DNA of 64,000 nt from Macrothele yani (lineage: Eukaryota > Arthropoda > Arachnida > Araneae > Macrothelidae), in assembly GCA_039090855.1 (NCBI GenBank), contig CM077010.1, positions 50,796,905 through 50,860,904 of the forward strand, given 5' to 3'. The notes below the pieces were generated by a model. That model had not been told where the DNA came from, made no database searches, and saw only the letters and a list, made by a program, of their open reading frames with translations. Positions 19,817 through 31,228 of the stretch are shown here, in pieces. The translations under genes were made by a program, and so were the position numbers. The first letter of the stretch is position 1; each line of letters starts with the position of its first letter.

Positions 19817-20330
19817 TTAAAGATGTCTACCCAAATGTTTACACTGCACTCAATTTGGTGTCTTCAACTGGAGGGATTTTCATATTGTAGCTAATACCAT
19901 ATATCCCCAAAATTTAGCACTAGTACGCACAACAGCAAATGAGAGTAGTATAAACTACTTGGACGATGCAATTAAGAAAACTAACGGCTTGATTATGACC
20001 GATATTTATCATAAAAGAAGTGATTACAGGTTTGACATTGTCTTCTACACAAAATGGGGTTCCAACATTTCTCGGCGTGTTCACAGAGGAATACTTATCT
20101 CGCAATTCCTTAGATGTTTACTGATTTGTAATAATTATAATGCACAGGTTGGTTCTTTAAGCTGGTTATTTAATATGCTTTGTTTAAATGGTTACCCTTT
20201 TGGATTTGTTTTTACCTTGCTCAGACAATTATTGAATTCCGCATTTGCTAAAGTTAGGCTGTGTGGTAATATGCATATGTCAGACCTAATTAACAAAGGA
20301 TCCAACAAAGTTAACGTGTTACGGTGCTAA
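19817..20330 (+). pseudogene. Possible Penelope-like RT (thumb) relic
   Basis: An open frame of about 170 codons reads INYLDDAIKKTNG, then MTDIYHKRSDYRFD, then a segment with VHRGILISQFLRCLL, and ends with LCLNGYPFG. The pattern YLD, IY-K, S/W-SN, a basic helix and a final NGYP resembles the end of RT plus thumb in Penelope-like elements. There is no good ATG and no catalytic YADD-type box in the visible part, so it is a fragment. Similarity was judged by eye. A chance ORF cannot be fully excluded. Confidence 0.4.
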
Positions 20331-21944
20331 GTGCTACTTGATGGGTCACTTGTAGCCGCCCTTACTAATAATGCTTAAACACTTCTATTTTCTACAGGAA
20401 TACACCTTTCGATAACACACCGATAGTTATTTAACCGTGACCATGACTTGGGATTTGCTGTATTGGTTCTGCTAATTTATTGGATTTTGTTGCACTTAAC
20501 TTTGAGATTGGAGGTGTGTGGTCACTTTGGGACCAGTTTTTTTTTTGTTTCGAGTATTATGGTTTGATTGTGGTGTTTATGCTTTCGATTTTGTTCCGGT
20601 CTTGTGGCTTCGGGAACACGAAAGCAGGTTTTGCATTACGCAGCCTTTGCTATCAACGAAAAGCCACATTCCACATGTCTGTGTTCTCTTGATAAGTTAC
20701 GACATGCACCTTACCTGTCTCGGTTCATTTCATATGGGGTAAGTTTTGTGCATTTTGGTACTCGTTTTAGGATTTGTTGTTTTATTTGCCTCATATAGCT
20801 TTTTATATATTTACTCGTTCCGGTTGTTTTTTGTTCAGTGTGGGATTTTTATTATATTTAGGAATTTCAGGTACGTATGAATCTTGTGTTTAAAGTCACG
20901 TAGTGTGAAATTGGGTATATTTGCCTTTTGGGATTTCAGTTGTACGGTGTGTTTTTATTAGTTTCTTGGTTCTGATTGTTTTGTTTGGTCTGGTTTGGTC
21001 TGGTGTGGCTTGTTTTGTTTTTAGCTTTGTGTGTGGTGAGGGGGGGGGGATTTTTGGTTTTATGTGTTGTGGTTTGTAGTTGACTATTATCTTATATATA
21101 TATATATATATCTAATTTTGAAGAACAATTTATGATTACGACTTTAAAAAAAGGGATTAATCAATCATTCTTGCAGTTCAAATTTATGGAACAGAGACGT
21201 GGACCTTAACTAAACAAAGACATTCAGAGTATGAATGTTCGTATATTTTTTGCCAGTGTGTGCACATACATGACATAAAAAGAGCATATTATTCACAGAT
21301 ACTTTAATACTGTTAAAACGAAGTAATTCTCCTATAATTATTTGGTAAAAGAGTAACTGAATTAATTTACAAATCAACAGAGTAATCTATTTAATACATA
21401 ATATGGTCATTCCCCCGTATACGAGAACTTTAGGAACTGAAAATAAATTTCATTTAGTGGAATTTTAACACCATCCATGAATATCTGAGCCTAAAAAGTG
21501 TCAGTCATAACTAATTTAGTGTCACTGGCTCTAAATAAGGAATAGAAGTATCACTGTAGAACAGAAACACAACCCGCTCCTAATTCAGAGCTCGAATCTA
21601 TTCGCAGCTTGAATAATTTGCCAAAAACCCGTGCTTCATTCTGAGAAGTATCTGAATTTGTGTTGATTGTGGTGCTAGTGAAACCGAAAACCAGAAAGAC
21701 TATTAAAAGAGGCTGAAAAATAAAAATATTTTCAACATATCCGAGAAAAAAAAGAAACCCGATTTTGTTATTTTTCTCTTTTCACTAAGAATGAATAAAT
21801 TTTTTGCGGTTTTATATATAAACTTAAACGTGTTACAAATGATGTTTTCAAGCGCACGTGACAAAGTTTCACGAAACGATAAAGATATAAGAAGACATTG
21901 CACAACAAAACAGGAAAACTATAATCATTATGGGGCTCAATATA
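20331..21944. other. Mostly unassigned stretch with a (TA)n run and an RTE scrap
   Basis: Bases 20450-21060 are strikingly T/G-rich on the plus strand (many TTTG and GTTT words). A TA dinucleotide run is at 21093-21111. A ~45-base scrap at about 21185-21230, containing ACGTGGACCTTAACTAAA, matches the RTE LINE C-terminal coding region. Nothing else is recognised. Confidence 0.6.
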
Positions 21945-23153
21945 CACCGATGTGCCATTACATTATGACCACCTACCTAATAAGCTGTAGGACCCCTTCA
22001 GCTAGCAAATCAGCGACCACTCAAAGAAGCATCGATTCCATGAGGTGGCGATAGGTATCCTGGGATATCTGGTACTATAATGTCAAGAGCAGGTCCTCCA
22101 GTTCCCGTGCATTTCGGGGTGGTGATGATTTAGCGCTAACCCGCGTTTCCAAGTCAAACCACAAATGTTCGATTGGGTTCATGTCAGGTGAATGTAAAGG
22201 TCAGGGCATTAACAGAAAGTCACTAGCATGTTATTCGAACCACTCCTTAACGATTCTGGCAGTGTTGCATGGCGCTGTATCCTGTTGGTAATGGCCGCCA
22301 CCAGCAGAGAACACAGTTGCCATGAATGGGTGAACTTGGTCCTCAACGATGTTTAGCTATCTGACAGCTGTTAGGGATTGTGCTATTGGGATAACGGGGC
22401 CTAAAGTGTCCCTAGAAAACATCGACCACAGTATTACGCTGGCCTGTTTCTGCCCAACAATGCATCCAGGTGCCATAGCTTCCTTTGGTAATTGGCGAAT
22501 CCGTGCACGGCCGTCTGCGTGATGCACCAGAAATCTTGATTCGTCAGACCAGGACACTTTCTTCCATTCATCCTTGGTCCAATCTCGATTATCTTGGGCC
22601 CATTTCATGCGTTTCTGGCGATGGCGTGCAGTGAGCATGAGGACCCGGCTGAGTTTTCGGCTACGCAGGCCCATGCGCAGAAAGCCTGCTATGAAGCGTG
22701 TGCTGTGACACATTGCCCTGATCACCAGTGTTGTAGCTGCGGAGGATTTGTCGCACTGTGGGCTTGCGGCCGCTGTGAACAATGCGCGACAGCCTCCGCA
22801 CTCCTCTCGCATGAGTGAGCTGCGGACGACACACAACTGAACGAAGGTTCCGCATTTGGCCATCGTGCACCTCTTTTGATACGTACTCACTACAGCGGCA
22901 AGTGAACAACCCACAAGCCGCGCCGTTTACGAGCTCGTAGTTCCAAGGCTCCGTGTCGTCGAATTTATCCTTTAACAAACTCCGATAAATTGACAGGTTT
23001 TCCCATTTTGACTTCGAACGCTCTACAATCCGAAAGCCGGACCTCGGGTTGTATATATACTGCTCTGTGAACTTCACCTGGGCCACTGTTCGGTCTCCAA
23101 GTGCGCTCATTTCTCCAGGCTGGGGGTGGTCATAATGTAATGGCTTATCGATG
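21945..23153 (-). mobile_element. Tc1-like DNA transposon with 'TGACCACC' termini
   Basis: The inverted ends share CATTACATTATGACCACC, beginning about 12 bases in from each tip, and TA lies outside both ends (21943-21944, 23154-23155). Length is 1,209 bp, normal for Tc1-like elements. It contains one transposase pseudogene. The related element at 35687-36897 has similar TGACCACC termini. Confidence 0.85.
21990..23110 (-). pseudogene. Tc1-like transposase, frameshifted
   Basis: Frames at 22661-23110 and 22357-22914 cover the bipartite HTH (RKPTVRQILRSYNTG, QHTLHSRLSAHG) and the first catalytic aspartate in KVSWSDESRFLVHH. The remaining part, read below 22357 with stops, has QQDTAPCNTARIV (second D) and SPDMNPIEHLW (catalytic E). 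All three acidic residues are recognisable, but the reading has a frameshift near 22700-22900 and several stops. The enzyme would cut and paste the element at TA. Confidence 0.8.
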
Positions 23154-23186
23154 TAATTTAGAAAAGGGAAAGAGAGACAGAGAATT

Positions 23187-23188
<2 letters not shown>

Positions 23189-23221
<33 letters not shown>
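23189..23221. repeat. (AG)n microsatellite
   Basis: AG dinucleotide run of about 16 units, 160 bases upstream of the host exon. Confidence 0.95.
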
Positions 23222-23225
<4 letters not shown>

Positions 23226-23380
23226 CACTGTGCATTTTAGACGTCTATACAATGTTTAAAAAATACATAGAAAAAATCCCCGACTGATTCAGTGTTAAAA
23301 ATTTCAACTGCTCTAATCTTTTTTTTTACCCACCATTCGGATCACCAAAAGTATTATTCTATTCCTCGAATTCTTTTCAG

Positions 23381-23572
23381 GAACTTCCCTCATTGCCCGT
23401 ACCTCAATTGGACAAAACTCTGAATCGGTATCTAGCATCAGTAAAGCCTGTGGTTCCTTGGGACCAGTACAAACACACGGAACAGATAGTGGAAGAATTT
23501 CGCCATGAGAAAGGACTCGGCGAGGAACTGCAACAAAAGCTGGTGGAACTTTCCAAAACTACTCAAAATTGG
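23381..23572 (+). CDS. Exon of a carnitine acyltransferase, most like peroxisomal carnitine O-octanoyltransferase
   Basis: A 192-base exon (64 codons, phase 0 at both ends) is bounded by a pyrimidine-rich TTCTTTTCAG acceptor and a GTGAGT donor. The peptide starts ELPSLPVPQLDKTLNRYLAS, continues through EEFRHEKG, and ends TTQNW. The PxLPVPxLxxTLxxYLxxxxP start followed by IVEEF and a K-x-x-NW end is the N-terminal signature of the choline/carnitine acyltransferase family. The LPSLPVP plus SVKP wording and the exon end at NW fit CROT best. CRAT and choline acetyltransferase are alternatives. The enzyme moves medium-chain acyl groups between CoA and carnitine in peroxisomes. The catalytic histidine lies in later exons, not found in this window. 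Confidence 0.8.
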
Positions 23573-24129
23573 GTGAGTACTTTTAGAAAAGCATTTGCAT
23601 GTTTATTTGTTTAAGTTATCTGATGAGGAAATTTTATCGCAGACGTTTTAACAATAGAAAGTCATGATTCTATAAAAACTTTACGATGTGTGAATTGCTT
23701 TCAACTTCTCAGATTCTTCCAAAATATACTAAAAAAAAATAAAAACTTAACTGTCCAGATACAGGCACATTCGTGGGCGCAAGTGCCAGGTTTGGCCAAA
23801 AAGCGCCAGACACAGAACCATCAGAGAAACAAATTCCCTACCATCTGTCGCTTCCTTACAGTGAATCGAATACTGATTTCAGGAAAATGATGTTGTTAAC
23901 TAAGTTTACGTTACTAAGGAAGAACGACAATGCATTAAATGCAGCCAAACGTAAAGAAACCCCACTTGATGATGTCATCTGCAGTATTAGTTAAAAGTCA
24001 TCGTGCTCAGGTGGAGTGTATAGATAGGTATCTAGCAGCAAAACGTGAAAGCCAAATATATGATAAAAAGTTAATCAACTTCTAATAATCTGACGGTTTC
24101 TTCACCTATTCATCATTCCATTTTACATA
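23573..24129. other. Intron sequence downstream of the exon, nothing recognised
   Basis: AT-rich sequence up to the next Tc1-like element. I looked for a following exon beginning with the family's W-W-rich continuation and saw none. Confidence 0.5.
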
Positions 24130-25560
24130 CACTGAAGGGAAAATAAATCCCAACACCAAGAAGGGGTTATGTTAGATAAACGACAGTTGGTAGGCGGTGA
24201 GAGTACATCTGTAAGATGACGTCTATGCAAATTTCGCGCTCGGCGCATACTTGAGGCGCTAATAGTGCCCCTCGGAACATGCAAAGCAGGTTTGCTGTAA
24301 ATACGCGCTGTAACGTTCGTGAGCGTTAGTTATCGTTGAGATTCGACGTAGTGTGTTGATGTTAGTCAAGAATGCCTTTAAGAAGACAAAGAAGCCATTA
24401 TCAACAGCTCACGGAGTTTGAACGACGTCGTGTAATAGGGCTACGAGAAGGTGGATTTTCTTTCCGCAATATTACAGAACGACTTGGCAGGAATGTATCC
24501 ACTGTGCATGATTGTTGGCAACGGTGATCAAGGGAAGGTACTGCCTCAAGAAGACCGGGTTCCGGCCGGCCACGTGGCACTTCTGAGAGGGAAGACCGCC
24601 GTGTACGGCGTATGGCTGTGGCGCATCGTACCGCGTCTGCGGCAGCAATTCGAGCTGCAGTTGCCACCACAGTGACACAACGAACTGTTACAAGTCGGTT
24701 ACTTGAAGGACAGCACCGAGCCAAACGCCCTGTAGCGTTCATTCCACTTACTCCAAACCACTGCCGTTTGCGACGTCAGGGGTGTCAAGCTAGAGCTCAT
24801 TGGAGGACGGAGTGGAGATCTGTTGTGTTTTCTGATGAAAACCGGTTCTGCCTGGGTGCCAGTGATGACCGTGTGTTGGTTTGAAGGAGGCCAGGTGAGC
24901 GCCTGCAACCAACCTGTCTGCGGCCGAGATATACTGGACCTAAACCTGGAGTTATGGTCTGGGGATCAATTTCCTATGACAGCAGGAGCACTCTCGTGGT
25001 TATCCCACGCACCCTGACGGCACAGTTGTACGTCGGTCTGGTGATTCAACCTGTTGTGCTGCCATTCATGAACAGCATTCCCAGGGGGTGTTTTCCAACA
25101 GGATAACGCTCGCCCGCATACCGCTGTTGTAACCCAACATGCTCTACAGAGTGTCGACATGTTGCCGTCGCCTTCTAGATCACCAGATCTTTCTCCAATC
25201 GAGCACGTATGGGACATCATTGGACGAAAGCTCCAGCGCCACCCCCAACCAGCATGAACCGTCCATGTATTGACCGACCAAGTGCAACAGGCATGGAACT
25301 CCATCCCAGAAACTGACATCCAGCACCTGTACGACACAATGCATGAACGTTTGCGTGCTTGCATTCAATATTCTGGCGGTTACACCAGTTATTAATGTTC
25401 CAGCATTTCACATCTAAAATGGCTCTTTTCGCGCTTACATTAAGCTGTGATCTTGAAACCTTAATCGATTAAATATGTTACCTATACAAATGTATTGCCG
25501 CCATTTCATTTCTCTACAACTATTTTTTCGTGGTGTTGGGATTTTTTTTTTCCGTCAGTG
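24130..25560 (+). mobile_element. Tc1-like transposon family T, copy 1
   Basis: The termini CACTGAAGGGAAAATAAATC and its counterpart ending CCGTCAGTG are inverted repeats that include CCCAACACCA. TA flanks both (24128-24129, 25561-25562). A second copy of the same family is at 54350-55771. Length is 1,431 bp. Confidence 0.9.
24372..25395 (+). pseudogene. Tc1-like transposase (family T), stops and frameshifts
   Basis: The ATG at 24372 opens MPLRRQRSHYQQLTEFER, an HTH start shared with the copy at 54589. A TGA at 24525-24527 replaces a TTG codon of the other copy. Later parts carry VVFSDENRFCLG (first D), FQQDNARPHTA (second D, shifted frame near 25090) and SPDLSPIEHVWD (catalytic E). The coding similarity ends with GGYTSY and TAA at 25393-25395. 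All catalytic acids survive while the frame is broken, so decay is recent. Confidence 0.85.
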
Positions 25561-25714
25561 TATTTATAATCTAACAAAAGATAACTAAATTGCCCTGTTG
25601 TCTGTGCGGGTTTTCAAACATTAACGACAGCATGGCATGGTTATTTGTAATTTTCCAAACCCAACCGTGAGCACTACATTAGAACTAATCAGATCCAAAA
25701 TTTTAGGCAAGATA

Positions 25715-27126
25715 CACTCACGGACAATGAAATTTGCGCACCTAGAAGAAAACATGCTACAACTGCGAAACTTTGCAAATTGCTAGAGGGCGTGCTGGTA
25801 TGCAAATGATCCAAGTTTGGTGCGAGTGAGCATGACCGCACACTTTGCGGTAGCGCTGCAATCAGTAACCGGCAGCCTTTAAACCGGTGTGTAGTCGATG
25901 CCACATGAAAGCGAAAGCACCGGCCGACGCAAGCAAGAGCACAGAGTGAAAAGATTGCTAGCTAGACGCCAGAGACGTCGATTTATGCAACTTACGGCCT
26001 TTGAGAGATGCCTGATCACCGGGCTGAAAACCACAGGGTGGTCGGTGCGCAATATAGCCCGCCACGTAGATCGTTCTGACCCTACCGTCCGACTGTGTTG
26101 GGAGAAGTGGACACGCGACGGCACAGCCACACGGCAGAGCGGCTCCGGATGGACCAGGAGGACCACCGGTAGAAAGGATCGACGGATGGTGCGCGAGTCA
26201 CGAACGGAACCCACGGGGACCCGAACGACTACACAGGCAGATGTAGTGGCTTCTGTGTGCCCACGAGCCATTTCTCGACACCTCGCAAAAGCGGATCTGC
26301 GATACCGGCGCCCCGTACTTGTGCTACTATTAACACCGGAACATCGCCGGCCTCGTGTGCAGTGGTGCCAGGCCAGAGCGACGTGGAACGCCCCAGACTA
26401 GTGACGTGTGGTGTTTAGCGACGAGTGTCGCTTCCTTTTGGGGACAGATGATCGTCGTGTCCGGGTGTGGAGGTCCGTGGGTAAACGGCACAATCCCAAC
26501 ATCGCTATCGAGCGATATACCTTCCTAATTGCAGACATTATGGTCTGGGGCGCCATTGCCTAGGATAGCCGATCAGCTCTAGTAGTGGTACGTGGATCAT
26601 TGACGGGCCAGCGGTATGTGGATGAGATCCTATACGGCACATGTGCTCCCATTCCTGGCGGGGATTCCAGGTGCCCTTTACCAGCAAGATAATGCCCTCC
26701 TGCACACGGCTCAGGTTGCCCAGAACTGCCTACGTCATGTCCAAACACTTCCATTGCCAACCCACTTCTCGGACATGTCCCCTATCGAGCATGTGTGGGA
26801 CCATTTGAAACGCCAGCTGCCTCCGTGCCGTATTATTCGGGATTTGGAGCACATCGTCCAACACGTGTGGGCCAGTCTGCCGCAGAACAACATCAGGCGT
26901 CTGCTTGCCTCCATGCCGTACCAAATTGCAGCATTTATCGCTGCACGAGGCGGTGCGACGCGCTATTGAAGAGGACCGGACTGCATGCCACAGATGCCTC
27001 TATAATTGTCGTGCAGCTCTGTTTTTGCCATCATGTGTATCATTCATCTGTATCAGTATGACCTTAAAATTTCAGTTCAATCCTATGCTTCCTTTCTTGG
27101 TGCAAAAATTTATTTGTCCATGAGTG
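25715..27126 (+). mobile_element. Tc1-like transposon family V
   Basis: The ends CACTCACGGACAATGAAATT and, inverted, CACTCATGGACAAATAAATT are flanked by TA (25713-25714, 27127-27128). Length is 1,412 bp, with one broken transposase gene. Similar coding but different termini from family T. Confidence 0.85.
25898..26969 (+). pseudogene. Tc1-like transposase (family V)
   Basis: The first frame (25898-26401) has the HTH (LTAFERCLITGLKTTGWSVR, NIARHVDRSDPTVRLCWEKW) and a TAG at 26399-26401 just before the first catalytic segment VVFSDECRFLLG. After a frameshift near 26610, the frame 26616-26969 carries LYQQDNALLHTAQVA (second D) and FSDMSPIEHVWDHLKRQ (E) and ends RGGATRY. Catalytic acids are kept. 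At least two stops and one shift make it a pseudogene. Confidence 0.85.
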
Positions 27127-27257
27127 TATATTGTGTTGGAAAGAAAGCAATCTCCGATGGCGAGGTACCTTAGTTCGAAGTCCTGCCCACGGGGTACATT
27201 GGCCACTGAGATTGCGTAGCGCACCGGCATGACATCATCAGCAGGTAGGTGGTTTAA

Positions 27258-27692
27258 CCCTTTAACGAAAATAACCCAAAAATCTTGTATCGCTCTAAAT
27301 ATCATAACGCCCGAAACTGTCTGTTGGTTAACTTCTTTGTTTAATAACAACTATAACGAAGTAAATTTCTCCGTCATTTTTATCAGCGCCAGGATTCGAA
27401 CCCGGGTCCCCTCATTCCGGAATAAGTTGCTCTACCAATTGAGCTACGCGGACGTTTTATTCTGATTCCTATCTGCCTTTATGTCGTGTGCGTCCTTCTG
27501 GCAGGTACGTCACATCTCCTAGTACGTTACACAACAATAGTGACTGAGGGTGACTCTTGCTGGCCCTTCATAGGCCGAACAAATTTAAAGAACAAGCAAG
27601 GGTCGTAAATATGACTCACTCTAGACAGGCGTTTCGGGTGGCTATGGCCGTTTGCACGTACGGACAGTTTGGGCGTTATGGTCGTTAAAGGG
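27258..27692. mobile_element. piggyBac-like MITE (TTAA-flanked) with a nested SINE
   Basis: The termini CCCTTTAACGA and TCGTTAAAGGG are inverted repeats flanked on both sides by TTAA (27254-27257 and 27693-27696), the piggyBac target. A subterminal motif CATAACGCCC plus AAACTGTC occurs in inverted form on both sides (near 27304 and 27664). No transposase is present. A SINE-R copy occupies the middle. Superfamily assignment rests only on the TTAA target and the CCCTTT start. Confidence 0.65.
27375..27540 (-). repeat. SINE family R copy inside the MITE
   Basis: In minus sense the order is leader (GGACGCACACGACATAAAGG), tRNA-Arg-like part with GTCCGCGTAGCTCAATTGG and B box GGGTTCGAATCC, then the tail AAAAATGACGGAGAAATTTA. 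Acceptor-end pairing is lost at the 3' side, so this is a retroposon, not a tRNA gene. Confidence 0.8.
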
Positions 27693-27789
27693 TTAAATCA
27701 GTAGCAGTTACCCGTCAGAAGGCGAAAGAGTGTAAGCGCCAGCCAAGATGGAAAGTGGACAAGGAGGACATTAGCTGTTGCATGCTGTA

Positions 27790-28680
27790 TAACAAATTCC
27801 AAGGAAATTAAATGCTGTAAAGAACATTACCAGTGTGTACCTCAATGCCATATCACACTATAAGTGTTGTTGTCGGTTCGAACGGTTTCGAGTAGGAATT
27901 TGTGACCTGTCAGACTGTCCCAAAGGTGAAAGACCCGCGACAGCGGACATGAATAGGCTGAGGACTTTAGTGGACGGTACGTAAGTGGGGAGTTTTAGTA
28001 CTCCATCAACTCACGGTTGAGTATAAAGCAAATCGCACGAGTGCATACGTTTCCCTCCTTACACGTGACCGAATTGAACCGTTCTTGGACCGCATTGTGA
28101 CAGGTGATGACAAATGGGTCATCCATGACAATGTCAGCTCCCGGAAAAAGTGGTTGGACGCAAAATAGAAGCCCATGTTGATCCCCAATACCGGCTTAAA
28201 CCCACCTAAGGTCCTGCTGTCTGTTTGGTGGGATATGCGGGTGTTGTGCTTTTGATATGCTGTCGGACAACACCACTATCACCACCGATGTGTACTGCCA
28301 TCAGCTCGACGATTCTGCACCCACCGCTCACGTCGAAACGACCATCACTGCTCAATCGCAAGGACATCCTCCAACAGCAAGATGGAGCGAGGCCTCACAC
28401 AACTCGGGTGACTTGACATAAGATCAGGGATCTGGAGTGGGTGCTGCTGTCGCACCCAGTCTATTACCTGGACATTGTTCCGAGCTACTACCACCTTTTC
28501 CGGTCGTTGCAGCATTTCCTAGACGGACGACGGTTCAGCAACCGAGACGATGTCGAAGGCGCACTTACTCACTTTTTTGCGGCCAAGCCGCCACAATTCT
28601 ACAGGGACAGTATCCAAATCCTACTCATAAGATGGAAGCAGGTCGTGCCAAACGATGTCGACTTCATTTTGGTCTGAATT
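27790..28680 (+). pseudogene. Mariner transposase relic
   Basis: Fragments in several frames follow mariner order: WFERFRVGICDLSDCPKGER (linker with the GERP/GRP turn) near 27875-27935, TGDDKWVIHDN (first D) near 28100-28130, LQQQDGARPHTTRVT (second D) near 28368-28415, then VYYLDIVPSYYHLFRSLQHF (third D of the D,D34D triad) near 28460-28520. The end is IQILLIRWKQVVPNDVDF, with a stop at 28677. Multiple stops interrupt it. Inverted termini could not be located. It is distinct from the two DUF4817-type copies. Confidence 0.75.
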
Positions 28681-29021
28681 ATAATTGTATATATGGTAAT
28701 TTGCGCTTTTCTTTCGCCTTGCATTTACAGACATTTCTTTCTTTCCAACCCAATAGGTTTCAAGTAAAGGCTCGACCCATTGAGGACTAAGCCCTAAAGG
28801 TTCTTTAGAGACTATTTCTCAATAAAGCTCATTTTGAGCCGATTTCATTATCTGCATTGCCCTATTCAAACCATTATTTTTAGAAGGGATTAGGCCTGGA
28901 AATAACTGTTGAAAAGCAATATGTGTATTTGCAGATACGCAGGGCAATACTGGTTTTTTGAAATGTACTTGGGCATGAAATTATTAATTACGGTATGTGC
29001 TAAGGTACTGTATAGCCTATC
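28681..29021. other. Unassigned non-coding stretch
   Basis: AT-rich sequence between the mariner relic and a SINE head. Nothing recognised. Confidence 0.5.
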
Positions 29022-29260
29022 CGGTGGCCAAGTGGTCTGAGGTGCAAATTTCTGGCTAATCCTTCGCAATAGACCCGTACTCGAATCGTGGATGCGGTAA
29101 TGCCCCCCTCCCCCCTTCCCCGTCATCGACTCTCACCCCTCTTTGGAACCCTGCTCCTTCTCTCCTCAACCCGAAGGTTGGTGGGTAGCAGGGGTCTCCC
29201 ATGCTACCCACCAAACCACAAGGTGACTCTCATGCAAGACAATCCTAGGAAATTAAAGTA
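29022..29260 (+). repeat. SINE with a tRNA-Leu/Ser-like head
   Basis: The sequence GGTGGCCAAGTGGTCTGAGG near 29022 is a good A-box region, and GTACTCGAATCGTGG near 29075 matches a B box at tRNA spacing. A C-rich body follows without tRNA pairing. Only one copy is in the window, so its 3' limit is uncertain. Confidence 0.5.
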
Positions 29261-30737
29261 GTAGGTTCCCGTTACCTTCCGCTTTGTAGTACGGTGATCA
29301 GGAACAAAGTGCGTCCAGAGCCGACTTCATAAGGAAACATCTACGCATTCGGGTCCCCAACCACGGCGAGTCTGTGGAAACTCTTTTGAACCAAAAGCTC
29401 TAAATTAAGGACATGCGACTGCTCGTAGCCCTTAGAGTTGCTTGTGGTAGTCGGTAAACAAATAAAAAGACAGCACTGTTTTGCTCAATTTGTTTTAAAA
29501 ATCAGAACTACAGTTTCTTACATATCTGTCTGTACTTTTCAGAGATTTTTTTATGCTATGCTTCTTTTCCCACAGCAGTAAAGTAAATCCCAAATAAAAC
29601 ATTCCGCTGTAAAGAAAATGGGTAACGGAAGTAGTGAAAACCATTTTTGAAATCTGATTTTCGAATACTGTACCATTAAGTGACACAGCAGTAGTTAATG
29701 TCATCGTTACTCAACAATATATTTTACTAAACTATCACTGAAAGTTATTTCATCACCTTTTACATAAACGTAACAATAGCTGATTACAATCTGCGCAAAT
29801 TACAAGAACCTGATGCCAAATGTGATAAATGCCATTACAAAAATGCATTTTTAATGCTATGAAAACGGTGCGTCGTAGAGAAATTCGGCTTCCTCTCTAC
29901 TCACCCAAGGGGATGCAGTTGACTAGAGCTTTAAAGTGATGATAACAATGATGGAGTGTAACCTGTAGATATCTTAGACCAAAAGGTGCTAGACCACTTC
30001 ACTAACACACTTGCGATTCAGCTTTTCTTTCTATTTTGAGGTTAAGATTTTAGCTAACGCGTACGCAGATGGACTTTCATAGCTACATCACATTTCATGG
30101 GTGTCTGGGTCGTTTCTTACGTTCGCCCGAATTTGAATAATATATAATGAAAATAAATATTGTTTTTGAAAACCTAAACAGTCGAAATACTTACTACTGC
30201 CGCCACCATATTTTTGTAATTATTTACTTTTATGACTCACATATCTTCTTTCACTGATTTTACAAGACTAGTATTCGTTATTCTACCTAAGTACCACTCA
30301 ATGTCAGGAATTAGTAAACCTCATTGCTTGTTGTTATAATTTAATTCCATTTAGTATGTGCATTGTGCAATGTATTGTACGTAAATAAATATATATTATC
30401 GAATCACTCGTTATATTTCACACCCACAATGATCTTGGCATGCCGAAGATGCATAGCGTTAATTAACTGGAAAAAGTAAATATAATGTATTTCATTTTTT
30501 TTTTTTACAATCTTCGTGCTATCCAAATGACAGTGGCTTTTAACATAGTTTTATTTTTGTAAGCGACATTTTTCGCTTCGTATAGACTATAGAGCGTGTC
30601 TGACTGTTATGTTTCTCAAATCACCCGTCTTCTAGTGTTATCGAAATAGGCAAGCAGGAATAGACAACTTTACTGGCTAAAACTTGGAAATCTCGGCCCG
30701 TTCAGCAAGACTCGGACTCTTCTGTGAATGGTCTGGG
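29261..30737. other. Unassigned non-coding stretch
   Basis: AT-rich, with a poly(T) run near 30497-30506. No ORF with recognisable domains and no repeat structure was seen. Confidence 0.5.
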
Positions 30738-31228
30738 CCGTCCCGTTTCAGACATTCATCCTATTTTATGCCCCGGCCCGTTTCAGACTTTCGTCCTGCT
30801 TCTTGCACCGGCCCGTTTCAGACTTTCATCCTGCTTCTTACATCACCCCATTTCAGACTTTCATCCTATTCCTTGCCCTGACCCTTTTCAGAATTTCATT
30901 CTACTTCTTACACCAGCCCATTTCATACTTTCGTCCTATTTCTTGAGTCGGCCTGTTTTAGACTTTCATCCTACTTCTTGCACCTGTCCGTTTCATACTT
31001 TCATCCTACTTCCTGCACCACCCCTTTTCAGACTTTCATTCTACTTCTTGTACCGGCCTGTTTCAGACTTTCGTCCGACTTCTTGCACCGGTCCGTTTCA
31101 GACTTTCATTCTACTTGCACCGGCCCATTTCAGACTTTCGTCCTACTTCTTGCACCGCCCCATTTTATACTTTCATCTTACTTCTTGCACTGGTCCGTTT
31201 CATACTTTCATCCTACTTCTTGCAAATA
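30738..31228 (+). repeat. 35-bp minisatellite, about 14 units
   Basis: The unit is close to GGCCCGTTTCAGACTTTC followed by RTCCTRCTTCTTGCACC, 35 bases, with point differences and two short deletions. Because 35 is not a multiple of three, long open frames appear in all three forward frames. They are a by-product of the repeat, not a gene. Confidence 0.9.

Noticed and set aside
20450..21060. Unusual strand bias as replication origin or R-loop region
   Set aside because: T/G-rich composition is clear, but nothing else supports a function; it may be an old low-complexity or LINE-derived stretch.
30738..31228. CRISPR-like array or repetitive protein gene
   Set aside because: Units of 35 bases follow each other without spacers in a eukaryotic context, and open frames exist in all three phases, so it is a minisatellite.
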